Virus record (IMG/VR): IMGVR_UViG_3300043425_001539
Coordinates: 1-64,000 of that record
Reading direction: 5' to 3' (one strand)
DNA length: 64,000 bases
From: a virus
Shown here: piece after piece, positions 34,210-42,084 of the stretch
How positions within the stretch are numbered: position 1 is the stretch's first letter
How the letters are laid out: each line of letters opens with the position of its first letter
The notes under the pieces: model-generated
What the model saw: only the letters and a program-made list of their open reading frames with translations
Database searches by the model: none
Told to the model about the DNA's origin: nothing
Made by a program: the position numbers and the translations under genes

Positions 34210-35316
34210 TTAGTTTTCATTACTTCGCTTTTCTTCCAATTCAAGAAGCGCATCGTAATATAATTTTTTACTTACTTTAATTAATTTTTCTTTGATTACA
34301 TCTGAATATTGTAAATTTTCTATATGTCTTTCGATTAAAAACGGCAAATTAATTTCACCCGTCTCAATATTTTCTGTGTTATTGCCATCTTCTATTCTTT
34401 GTTCTTCTTCAGTTACTATATTATGATTAATTTTTCTATAACCGCTAAATTTTTCTGTAAATGCTGCAAATGGGAATTTTAATGACCATTGCGGAGTTAC
34501 CATAATATCAATAAAATTATTTTTAAAAAGTCCTCTGAGGTCATCTAATGTTTGTTCAAGGAGCCATTCAAGTTTGTAACGCAAAAATTTTGGAGAATAA
34601 TCATTAATGAATTGTATTTCTTCATCATTTTCCAAATCATACAGCCAAATACTTTTAGTGTTTCCCGAATCTGAACGAGTAAGTTCATAAGGGCAACCAA
34701 GCATTCTTATGTTGTTTGTTTTTTGCGCGTAGTGAATATGCCCTGAGTAGACTTTTTTGAACGATTTAAAAATTTCGGCTTCGTTTCCTTCATCAATTTT
34801 TGTGAAACGATTAAAAGATAAACCGCGAATATCAGTATGGCAAAAGAGGATGTCTGATGCATTTTCAGGATTTTGGATTATTTCTTTAATATCTTCATGC
34901 TTTTCAACCCACGGCAAGAAAAACACTTTTTTCTTGCCAAACATCATATGCTCAGGTTTTTCAATTACGGTTATGTTATCAACATTACGAAATACTTTTA
35001 ATGAATTAATTTCATTTGAGTATTTCATAAAAATATCATGGTTACCTATAATCATATAGACCGGCATAATTTTTGCTATATCCTCAAAAATTGAAATACC
35101 TTTGTTTAATACATATAGGTTAATTGACTGCCGCGAATCAAATACGTCTCCACAATGTACAACCACATCTCCCGGTTTTCCTTCTTTTTGTAAAAGTGGA
35201 ATAAAAAAATTTTTAAAATAATCATCTATGATATCCATCCATTCTCGCGAATTTGAACGAACACCTAAATGCGTATCCGATATTAAAAAAATCCGTTTTA
35301 CGTCTTTTTTTATCAT
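34210..35316 (-). CDS. 47: gp47 recombination endonuclease subunit (Mre11-like)
   Basis: 368 residues (T4 gp47: 339), a calcineurin-like phosphoesterase of the SbcD/Mre11 group. Metal-binding motifs: SDTHLG near residue 14, HCGDVFDS, IIGNHD, LFCHTDI and SGHIHYAQ. It forms the gp46/gp47 exonuclease complex used for end resection, recombination-dependent replication and host DNA breakdown. The gene is intact, unlike its partner gp46. Confidence 0.93.
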   Translation of the reverse strand: MIKKDVKRIFLISDTHLGVRSNSREWMDIIDDYFKNFFIPLLQKEGKPGDVVVHCGDVFDSRQSINLYVLNKGISIFEDIAKIMPVYMIIGNHDIFMKYSNEINSLKVFRNVDNITVIEKPEHMMFGKKKVFFLPWVEKHEDIKEIIQNPENASDILFCHTDIRGLSFNRFTKIDEGNEAEIFKSFKKVYSGHIHYAQKTNNIRMLGCPYELTRSDSGNTKSIWLYDLENDEEIQFINDYSPKFLRYKLEWLLEQTLDDLRGLFKNNFIDIMVTPQWSLKFPFAAFTEKFSGYRKINHNIVTEEEQRIEDGNNTENIETGEINLPFLIERHIENLQYSDVIKEKLIKVSKKLYYDALLELEEKRSNEN

Positions 35317-35317
35317 A

Positions 35318-35743
35318 TTAAAATAATCTATAAATTTTTCGTTTTTTAAAAATTCCGTATTTAAGGTCCAATTCTTTTAAAAGTTTTTCTTTATATGCGG
35401 GAGATAGCTCATCATATAAAACATCATAAGATATACTCATAAATTCCGCAATATTAATAAATCTTTCAATTGCCGTAATTGCTTCGGTTTCCTTTAATCT
35501 TTCATCAAAATAATAATAAATTTGCGCAACTTCACTTCTTGGTACTTTTTTACTTTTATTATATTCATCGTAAAATTCAGAAGATATAAAGATTTGGTAT
35601 AAATCTTTTTGTAGCTGATTTTCTATGTATTCTTCAAAAAAATCTTTAGGCCTATGAATATCATTTACTTCAATTTTTCCAAATTGTTCAAATTCTAAAT
35701 CGCCTGTATTATAACGGTTATTAAATATTTTATCTTCTTTCAT
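35318..35743 (-). CDS. Hypothetical protein between gp41 and gp47
   Basis: 141 residues, acidic, mostly helical, with a basic C-terminus (KKRKIYRLF). The ATG overlaps the gp41 stop (TAATG) and the gene ends one base before gp47 begins, so it is embedded in the replication and recombination operon. No motif recognised. The location makes a helicase loader, primase-associated or recombination accessory function thinkable but unproven; no gp61-like primase is seen elsewhere in the window. Confidence 0.5.
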   Translation of the reverse strand: MKEDKIFNNRYNTGDLEFEQFGKIEVNDIHRPKDFFEEYIENQLQKDLYQIFISSEFYDEYNKSKKVPRSEVAQIYYYFDERLKETEAITAIERFINIAEFMSISYDVLYDELSPAYKEKLLKELDLKYGIFKKRKIYRLF

Positions 35744-37044
35744 TATTCTGTGATTATTGTTGAGTCTGGATCTTCTACAATTCGCATGTAGTCATAATTA
35801 ATTAAAAATTTTCTACGTGAATTTTTATATCCATCATCACGATTTGCAATAAGTTTTAAAATGTATTCACGATTAGCGTGCATAATCTCATCTTGTATGA
35901 TACCAAACATTGCATCAACTGTATGCCCAAGTGCAGCTGACTCCGAAATGTTTGTTGCATTTAAATCAGTGCTGCCAAAGCCTGATCTATTAATCTGTGT
36001 TGCTGTGATAATTGCCCAATCATTTCGCATTGCCATTGCTCGTAAGTCTTCAGCAATTTGTTTGATTTTCATATACATATTTTCTGAATTGGGATTTCTC
36101 CAATTCTTTAAGATATTAATATAGTCAAGGACAATTACTTTAAATTTTATTCCTTTGGTTTCTTCCATTTTTTGGAGATACATTTCAATATCAGGAACGC
36201 CAGCCGATGAAGTAGGAAATTCTTTTACGTATAATTTACCAGGAACTTGTAAACTATCATAACCTATCTGTGTTAGCTTTTTCTTCATCATAACTTTGTC
36301 TTCAGCAGCCTTAGCATATTCCTTCATGTTTACATTCAGTAAATTTGCACCCAGACGTTTAACCAATTTACGATCACGCATTTCTAATGAAAGAACCGCT
36401 GTGTTATATCCAAGTCTTACGCAATTAGCTGCAATATTTGCCAGCCAAATAGATTTTCCGATTTTCATTTCACCGATATAGCAAAATAACGCTTTTGAAT
36501 AAAATCCACCGCCAAGGACAAGATCAATATATGAAAACCCAGAACTAAAAGTATCTGATGTAGGCTGAATATGTGAATCGGGATTAAAGAAATCAAGTCC
36601 TTCATCAAATCCAAATTGAATATTATTTCTTTCTGTGATAATATTCTTTGCATTTTGCACAACATCCTTGACATTATCAACAGAAACTTTTGTTGTTTTT
36701 AAATATGTTATTAAGTCAAGAACGGAAATGTCAAGATTTTTATATTCAATCCACGATTCAGCTGTTTGCTGCAGCCAATCGTCATCATATTCTTTAAGAT
36801 TAACGTCAAATAAAGATTCGATTTTTGAAGGCACCAAATCTCCGTCGATGCCTTTTACTTTAGTTAATTCAACTATTTGAGACTTAGTTGGAATAGAATT
36901 ATACTTTTCAGTAAATTCTTTGGTTATATCATATATTTTTTTAATATCATCAGTTTCAAAAAATCTATTATTAACAACAGATATTAATTCTTTTCTTGAA
37001 AGAAGATAATGAAAAAATATTTTTTCTAAATGTACAGCTACCAT
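35743..37044 (-). CDS. 41: Replicative DNA helicase (T4 gp41, DnaB family)
   Basis: 433 residues (T4 gp41: 475). An N-terminal helical domain (residues 1-160) is followed by the RecA-like ATPase. The latter has P-loop GEMKIGKS at 191-198, AVLSLEM, the Walker B VIVLDYINIL, and ATQINRSG with a downstream DAMFGI and arginine-rich segment. It unwinds the fork as a hexamer. A TATAAATT element lies immediately before the ATG. Although gp41 is a known target of split inteins in other phages, this copy is uninterrupted. Confidence 0.93.
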   Translation of the reverse strand: MVAVHLEKIFFHYLLSRKELISVVNNRFFETDDIKKIYDITKEFTEKYNSIPTKSQIVELTKVKGIDGDLVPSKIESLFDVNLKEYDDDWLQQTAESWIEYKNLDISVLDLITYLKTTKVSVDNVKDVVQNAKNIITERNNIQFGFDEGLDFFNPDSHIQPTSDTFSSGFSYIDLVLGGGFYSKALFCYIGEMKIGKSIWLANIAANCVRLGYNTAVLSLEMRDRKLVKRLGANLLNVNMKEYAKAAEDKVMMKKKLTQIGYDSLQVPGKLYVKEFPTSSAGVPDIEMYLQKMEETKGIKFKVIVLDYINILKNWRNPNSENMYMKIKQIAEDLRAMAMRNDWAIITATQINRSGFGSTDLNATNISESAALGHTVDAMFGIIQDEIMHANREYILKLIANRDDGYKNSRRKFLINYDYMRIVEDPDSTIITE

Positions 37045-37077
37045 ATTAATTTATATACATTGAATAACTAATTGTTT

Positions 37078-37401
37078 TTAGGACCAAGGATTATTAATAA
37101 CTTGATATTGCATTTCAGGTTTTTTACCTGACGTCAAACCTATTCTTTGTAAAAAAGCGCCTGGGCAATCTTCCGGATCAGCTGCATAATCCAAAAATCC
37201 TGAAAGCTCACTAATAGTGCCTACACCGTCTTTCATGTAAGGCCACACTTGAGACGGTGTAAAAGGACTATTTAGTTCTTCTTTGTCTGATAAGTTACTA
37301 AGAAGCATATATGTTAAATCAGTGTGTGATGGAAAGCTTTCCATCTCTTTATACACATTTAACAAATATTTAATAGGTAATTTGTTTTGATTAATCTTCA
37401 T
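37078..37401 (-). CDS. Hypothetical protein in the T4 gene 40 position
   Basis: About 107 residues from ATG 37401 (MKINQNKLPI); an ATG at 37407 is also possible. The frame extends further upstream, but that part is antisense-free overlap with the UvsX C-part and has a different composition, so it is not used. Contains WPYMKDGVGTISELSGFLDY and ends NNPWS. In T4 a small gene (40) also lies between uvsX and 41. I see no sequence evidence that the two are related. Confidence 0.5.
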   Translation of the reverse strand: MKINQNKLPIKYLLNVYKEMESFPSHTDLTYMLLSNLSDKEELNSPFTPSQVWPYMKDGVGTISELSGFLDYAADPEDCPGAFLQRIGLTSGKKPEMQYQVINNPWS

Positions 37402-38140
37402 TTTCATCTTCAAAAATATCTCCAATAATTTCGTCGTCTTCAATTTGATTAACGTCGCCAATATTTGGAAGCATAAACATTTTTTTGATAATTTTTTCGT
37501 CAAGCTCTTCTAATACTTCTTTAGTAATAACTCTTGAAGTAAATAAATCCTGTGGTTTAATTTCTTCGCACAAATGTCTGACTGCAATGGTACGTGCCGT
37601 TGGCTTATCTTCAAAATAAAAAACTGTTTCTGTTCCGTCTTCGTTAGTTTTGACGAATCTTGTTGACTCAATTATATCTTTTTTCTCATGTCCTTTTGCA
37701 TACGTTTTTTCAAATTCTTTTTGTGTAATTAGTTTACCTTTTTGAATCCCGCAATTTTCCCAATTTATGTATTCTTCTAATCCAACATAAGGATTCATTC
37801 CTTTATAAAAGGAAATATGGAATTTAATAGGTAAAGGACGAGCAAATCTATTTTTAGCTGGTTTTGAAGTTACGATAATTCCAGTTTTCATGGCAAAACC
37901 GTTAGAACCAACTGCTCCTTCTTTAAGGCCAGCTTTTGATAATTGAACTATGATTGATGCATTGTATATAGCTCCGCCGCCACCTGAAATTGTTTGTCCT
38001 GGAATAAAAGAACCGATTGAATTATGCATAATGACACCTTCTTTAGAAATATAATGGTGCTCATCTGCAACTTCAATATCATATACTGTGTTCAAGTTGC
38101 CTTGTTCTTTTTTAAGAAGTTTTAGTTTTTTCATATTCAT
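37391..38140 (-). CDS. uvsX: UvsX C-part preceded by split intein C-half
   Basis: 249 residues. Residues 1-40 are a conventional intein C-half: VYDIEVADEHHYISKEGVIM then HN. The extein begins with Ser 41 (SIGSFIPGQTISGGGG), which continues the UvsX chain ending FIFTNHTYA in the middle part. Downstream are AIYNASIIVQLSK, the C-terminal region typical of UvsX, and an acidic tail (EDDEIIGDIFEDENED), which in T4 UvsX contacts gp32/UvsY. The ATG (38140 or 38134) overlaps the endonuclease gene by 29 bases. Assembled UvsX is 68 + 140 + 209 = 417 residues (T4: 391). Confidence 0.92.
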   Translation of the reverse strand: MNMKKLKLLKKEQGNLNTVYDIEVADEHHYISKEGVIMHNSIGSFIPGQTISGGGGAIYNASIIVQLSKAGLKEGAVGSNGFAMKTGIIVTSKPAKNRFARPLPIKFHISFYKGMNPYVGLEEYINWENCGIQKGKLITQKEFEKTYAKGHEKKDIIESTRFVKTNEDGTETVFYFEDKPTARTIAVRHLCEEIKPQDLFTSRVITKEVLEELDEKIIKKMFMLPNIGDVNQIEDDEIIGDIFEDENED

Positions 38141-39149
38141 TTATTTTTAATTGTAATTCTTCATATGTTATGGAATTAGTTGCGCCTTTTGATAAATTTT
38201 CCACGAATGGAATAAATTCAAGATTTGCAATATGGGAAGCTATTAAAGGGTCTATACACATCTCAAAACAAGATCTGATTGACAAGCTATGATCTATGTG
38301 ATACATCATTTTTCCTCTTTTTATTTCCCAATTATTGCCAAATTTTGCGTTTCCATGGTTGATTAAAGTTTCTTCTGTTAATATTCTAACTAATTTTATA
38401 TATTCATTAAGAGTTAATATTTCTTGATTTATGAGTTTTTCAGATATAAATTTAACATCTTCAATGTCTATACCAAGTTTGGATGCCAACATTTTTCTTT
38501 TAAAAATGTCTACATGCATAGGATTACTTGTGTTATATTTTTGATTAAATGATGATAACCATTTTTCTTTAACATTTTTGTCTGACAGCGGATTTGGACC
38601 ACCGTATTTTTCTTTACATGTATTTTTTGCTTTTTCCTTAACAATGTCACTTTTTTGTGCTATTTCATTTCCGTACTTTATTTTCCAAGTTTTTGCTCTA
38701 GACTCTTTAAATCCTTCTATTTTAAAATTATGATTTACGCCGTATTTTTCTTGTAAGGTATTTTTTCGCTTCGTTTTAATTTCATTTTTTTCCGTCTCGC
38801 TAAGCATTGAATAAGTATTTGAATAAGATTCAGATCGTTTTCTTTTTATTTCTAAATCTTTAGCTTGATTAAATGCTCGACAAGAATGACTACAAAACAT
38901 TTTTTTCCCGCCGTCATTTATCAGAGTATTACATTCTTTACATATATTCATTTCTGTTAATTCATTAAGAATATACGTTATCCTAATTTTAATATCGGTG
39001 TCAGAATTACAAAAAGATGTATTTTCTATTATTAGATTATGTAAATCTTTTCTTTTATATAATTCTTTTTTAACATTTCCTAAATTAGAAGTATTTTTGT
39101 TTTTTTCTAATACAATTTTCCAATTATTTTCTGTAATGTGAAGTTTCAT
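38112..39149 (-). CDS. Free-standing HNH-type homing endonuclease in second UvsX split intein
   Basis: 345 residues lying between UvsX-middle and UvsX-C. It has a zinc-finger pair (CKECNTLI ... FCSHSC) near residue 95. A series of KYG repeats follows (TLQEKYGVNHNF, WKIKYG, CKEKYGGPNP, FNQKYNTSNP) of the type that reads DNA in modular phage endonucleases. The C-terminal HNH-like core is HIDHSLSIRSCFEMCIDPL, ANLEFIPFVENLSKGA. Its expected target is the uninterrupted uvsX of related phages. Its ATG is in the stem of a hairpin whose loop holds a late promoter (39138-39183), indicating that translation is blocked on read-through mRNA and allowed late. Confidence 0.8.
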   Translation of the reverse strand: MKLHITENNWKIVLEKNKNTSNLGNVKKELYKRKDLHNLIIENTSFCNSDTDIKIRITYILNELTEMNICKECNTLINDGGKKMFCSHSCRAFNQAKDLEIKRKRSESYSNTYSMLSETEKNEIKTKRKNTLQEKYGVNHNFKIEGFKESRAKTWKIKYGNEIAQKSDIVKEKAKNTCKEKYGGPNPLSDKNVKEKWLSSFNQKYNTSNPMHVDIFKRKMLASKLGIDIEDVKFISEKLINQEILTLNEYIKLVRILTEETLINHGNAKFGNNWEIKRGKMMYHIDHSLSIRSCFEMCIDPLIASHIANLEFIPFVENLSKGATNSITYEELQLKINEYEKTKTS

Positions 39150-39183
39150 AAGTTTTTATTTATATATCTCCATGAAACTTCAC
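39138..39183 (-). promoter_or_regulatory. Hairpin with loop-borne late promoter controlling the endonuclease
   Basis: GTGAAGTTTCAT (39138-39149) and ATGAAACTTCAC (39172-39183) are perfect complements, 12 bp. The loop of 22 bases carries TATAAATA on the minus strand (39164-39157). The endonuclease ATG (39149-39147) is in the downstream arm. Transcripts from upstream genes fold and hide the ATG; transcripts starting in the loop cannot. Confidence 0.75.
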
Positions 39184-39203
39184 AAATCATACATTTAGTT
39201 TCT

Positions 39204-40409
39204 TTATTGAGTTTGCTGCAAAATAAAATCACCTTCATTTAATTCATCTGCAGTTTTCCAGGAAGTCTCTTTATTCGGATCTTCATCCACAAGAAATTTA
39301 TGTAAAGGAGAACACTCAATTTCAATATTGTCTTCAAAAAATAATTTAACTGTTCTTGTTTTATCATATTTAAAAGTGTTTAACACCTCTTTACCGCCGT
39401 AAACAGTCATAACGGTATCACCTATTTTAATTTCATTAAGTTGTTTAATTTCGCCATTACCCATCATAATTTCTGTATCGCCTAAGGCACAAGCATATGT
39501 GTGATTTGTGAATATAAACGGGATTTTAAATTCTGCAAGATCTGTAGTAATCACACGGAAAAGTGATCTTAGATCTTGTTGTTTTGTCATATCCTTTTTT
39601 TCACTTCCTGATGCTGCATCTGCTTTTTCTTTGGTTGTTGCAAGATTTCCTAAAGAATCAAGAACCAATAAAATTTTAGGTAATTCTGCTCCTTTATCTT
39701 TTGCTTTTTTAAGTTGGTCACAAAGATTAGAAACAAAATGTCGTACTTCAAGTGATGTACTTACAGGTTGATACCGAACTCCTTCAGGGTCTATTCCAAA
39801 GTTACGCATAGTAGTTTCATCAACCGCAGCTTCTGAGTCACAGTATATAATATGATATCCCATTTTTTGGGCTTCACGGCAAGCATTCAAGGTTAAGAAT
39901 GTTTTTCCTGTGTTATGTGAAGATATACCGTCGCCGGCCCAATACCTATGATTTTCATGAAGCACCTCCCAGTCATATACTTCTTCTGTTCTTGTTGCAG
40001 AACATTTTTTTACATTATAAAAGCCATCTTTAGTTAAAACAGAATCCTTTGTTGTTAAATCTTCTGCTTTTTTCCAGCCATTTAATGTTTCATAAAGATG
40101 ATCTTGTGAAGATTCGCATACATAATTATTTTCTAATTCTAATTTGTATATTTTTCTTGGTTTCTTAATATAAAAGTTTCCAATAGGTTGATAACCGTCT
40201 GGTGTATCAATAAAAATTGCCGAATCTTTTAAAGATACTAATTCTCCAGCTGTAATTTCTATTGAATTTTCTTCAGCATGTAAATTAAATCTCTGTATAA
40301 TTTCATTATCCGATAAATGATCAAAATTTTCTTTAGGATAACAAAATTTTAATTCTTCGCGTAAAATTTCAGGGTCATAAATTGCTTTTTCTGTTTCAAG
40401 ATTTTGCAT
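39204..40409 (-). CDS. uvsX: UvsX middle part flanked by two split-intein halves
   Basis: 401 residues in three sections. Residues 1-166 are the C-half of intein 1: block B-like ESSQDHLYET with LNGWKKAEDL, ending YWAGDGISSHN. Residues 167-306 are UvsX: TGKTFLTLNACREAQ completes the P-loop, followed by IIYCDSEAAVDETT, the Walker B LLVLDSLGNL and IPFIFTNHTYA. Residues 307-401 are the N-half of intein 2: CALGDTEIMM, IKIGDTVMT, IECSPLHKFLV and ELNEGDFI. Splicing must occur at both ends to give active recombinase. A TTGAATATAA promoter-like element precedes the ATG by 22 bases, inside the end of the neighbouring endonuclease gene region. Confidence 0.93.
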   Translation of the reverse strand: MQNLETEKAIYDPEILREELKFCYPKENFDHLSDNEIIQRFNLHAEENSIEITAGELVSLKDSAIFIDTPDGYQPIGNFYIKKPRKIYKLELENNYVCESSQDHLYETLNGWKKAEDLTTKDSVLTKDGFYNVKKCSATRTEEVYDWEVLHENHRYWAGDGISSHNTGKTFLTLNACREAQKMGYHIIYCDSEAAVDETTMRNFGIDPEGVRYQPVSTSLEVRHFVSNLCDQLKKAKDKGAELPKILLVLDSLGNLATTKEKADAASGSEKKDMTKQQDLRSLFRVITTDLAEFKIPFIFTNHTYACALGDTEIMMGNGEIKQLNEIKIGDTVMTVYGGKEVLNTFKYDKTRTVKLFFEDNIEIECSPLHKFLVDEDPNKETSWKTADELNEGDFILQQTQ

Positions 40410-40419
40410 ATAGTGTATT

Positions 40420-41559
40420 TTATTTTAAATTTATATTCAATAAGTTTTTGATAGTTTCTTGATTATTTCTTTGATAATCCCAAACTACAAAATATAAAAA
40501 TCCAGCTTCTTCTGCAATACGTTTTTTTTCTTTATCTTTTTGCAATGATTCTTCATAAGTATAAATAGGATTTTTCCAATTTTCTTTTGACTTGTTAGAA
40601 TCAGCGTGCCAAAAACTTCCGTGATATTCAATAATTATCTTTTTTTCAGGAATGACAAAGTCATAAAAATAAATCTTTTTATTTACGTTATCATATAAAA
40701 AATATTCATTTTTTCCGTATAAACAATTAAGATTTATAAAGTAATTTTTTTCTATTTCTTTAAAGAAAATATATGATTCAGTTGAAAAAAATTTGTTTCT
40801 TTTTATTCTTTTACAAATTATTTCTAATTTTTCATCATCTGGTTTATTTGCCCAATTCTTTTTAAATAAGTCTATTCTTTTTTCATATCTTTTTATACCT
40901 TCGTCATAACCGTATTTTTTTACATATGCTTGAAGAGATGTTGTAGTTTGTCTTTCTTTTAATGCATTTTTTGCATCTTCAAGTGTTAAACCGCGTTCCA
41001 AATAAAAACTTAACTGTCTATCAGAAACAGCTTTCCCAAGTTTTTTATACAAAGTATTTTTTATTTTACCTGCGCGTGAACATCTATTAAAAATTTTTTG
41101 TTTAGCCTCTTCTTGCGTTAGACCCTGATTTTTTACAAGCCAATCTGCATTTAAACCATTACCTTTTCTTTTGTTTATTTCTGCTTTTTCTTCTTTTGTT
41201 TTTTTGGAAAGCGTTGCTTGTATTTTTGCAGCAATCTCAGGCGTACAGGTTGATTGTCTTTTCTTAATTTTTTCAATTGCTTGAGCTTTACTCCATCCTC
41301 TGTCTATCCAATAATTAATATTTAATTGGGTTGCAGAAAAAAAACCAATCATTGATAAACAAATTCTGCTTGCCTGTTTTTTTTCGATCTGAACATAATT
41401 ATCAAGATAACGTTGATACATTTTCTCAAATTCGTTTGTGTCTGCATCATAATTAAAATTTGAAACAAGCTGTCTTACATACTTGATATAATCATCGTAA
41501 GACAGCTTGTTTTTAAAAATGCTCAACGGATTTTTACTCTTCGATTGTGTACCTTTCAT
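40420..41559 (-). CDS. Free-standing Vsr-like homing endonuclease in first UvsX split intein
   Basis: 379 residues from ATG 41559; it overlaps the end of UvsX-N by 26 bases. Residues 1-250 are basic and helical with repeated segments resembling short DNA-binding modules (WIDRGWSKAQAIEKIKKRQS, WLVKNQGLTQEEAKQKI, YLERGLTLEDAKNALKERQ). The last ~125 residues are a Vsr-like nuclease: KKIIIEYHGSFWHADSNKSK, then KDKEKKRIAEEAGFLY and VVWDYQ. This is the EDxHD-type endonuclease group found with split inteins in fractured phage genes. The probable target is uninterrupted uvsX at the P-loop codons. No hairpin is seen at its start; it may be translated by coupling to UvsX-N. Confidence 0.8.
   Translation of the reverse strand: MKGTQSKSKNPLSIFKNKLSYDDYIKYVRQLVSNFNYDADTNEFEKMYQRYLDNYVQIEKKQASRICLSMIGFFSATQLNINYWIDRGWSKAQAIEKIKKRQSTCTPEIAAKIQATLSKKTKEEKAEINKRKGNGLNADWLVKNQGLTQEEAKQKIFNRCSRAGKIKNTLYKKLGKAVSDRQLSFYLERGLTLEDAKNALKERQTTTSLQAYVKKYGYDEGIKRYEKRIDLFKKNWANKPDDEKLEIICKRIKRNKFFSTESYIFFKEIEKNYFINLNCLYGKNEYFLYDNVNKKIYFYDFVIPEKKIIIEYHGSFWHADSNKSKENWKNPIYTYEESLQKDKEKKRIAEEAGFLYFVVWDYQRNNQETIKNLLNINLK
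40431..40440 (-). promoter_or_regulatory. TTGAATATAA promoter-like motif
   Basis: Exact TTGAATATAA on the minus strand, extended as TTGAATATAAATTTAAA, 22 bases before the ATG of UvsX-middle. Identical or near-identical elements lie before polymerase C-part (43279), gp52 (47433) and dUTPase (61191). Confidence 0.4.
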
Positions 41560-41818
41560 CAAATGTGCGGGTTTTCAGTATATATACTTTAACCTTTTCA
41601 TTTTTTGGCAAACATCCTGATTCACCCGCAAAACATATTGATCTTGAGTTTGGGATGCCTCCAAAGAGAGAGCCAGTTAATTGCGCATTTAACATAAAAT
41701 TGCCCGTAGGAATATATTCATCAATTTTAGAAAAAGTGTTGTGAGTGATGATCGATCCTTTAGGATTAATTTTTGACAGCGCTGAATCTAATTCAGAAAA
41801 AGAAAATGATTTAGCCAT
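41534..41818 (-). CDS. uvsX: UvsX N-part fused to a 26-residue intein N-half
   Basis: 94 residues. Residues 1-68 are the N-terminus of a RecA/UvsX-type recombinase (TGNFMLNAQLTGSLFGGIPN, then SICFAGESG), ending inside the P-loop. Residues 69-94 begin with Cys (CLPKNEKVKVYILKTRTF) and are the whole N-half of intein 1. The C-half opens UvsX-middle, whose extein TGKTFL restores GESGTGKT. Like the gp46 intein, this one is split unusually early, between blocks A and B. UvsX forms filaments on single-stranded DNA for strand exchange. Confidence 0.92.
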   Translation of the reverse strand: MAKSFSFSELDSALSKINPKGSIITHNTFSKIDEYIPTGNFMLNAQLTGSLFGGIPNSRSICFAGESGCLPKNEKVKVYILKTRTFDERYTIEE

Positions 41819-41820
41819 TT

Positions 41821-42084
41821 TTAGTTTATAGTATTTTTAAATTCTTGTAATGTTTTTTGTAGATTTGTATGTGAACTTGTTAAAGTTTGTTTGATTGATA
41901 AATATTCACTTTCAGGTAAAACGCTGGTATTAATAGTTTCAATGTATGAATCTCCTATTTCAATTGGTATGATATAGGACTCGGTATAAATATCAGGTTT
42001 TGAATGTAAATCTATATAGTTTACCAATTCATAATTTGAAAGATTATTAACATTTACATAGTGTATAAGAATTTCTTTTCTCAT
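41821..42084 (-). CDS. Hypothetical small protein between polymerase and UvsX
   Basis: 87 residues, acidic, with alternating strands and helices (YIIPIEIGDSYIETINTSVL). The ATG overlaps the polymerase C-part stop by one base and the gene ends two bases before UvsX-N, so all three are in one message. No motif recognised. Confidence 0.5.
   Translation of the reverse strand: MRKEILIHYVNVNNLSNYELVNYIDLHSKPDIYTESYIIPIEIGDSYIETINTSVLPESEYLSIKQTLTSSHTNLQKTLQEFKNTIN

Noticed and set aside
35743-37044. Intein in the gp41 helicase, a common target
   Set aside because: The P-loop GEMKIGKS and downstream motifs are continuous in one reading frame of near-normal length.
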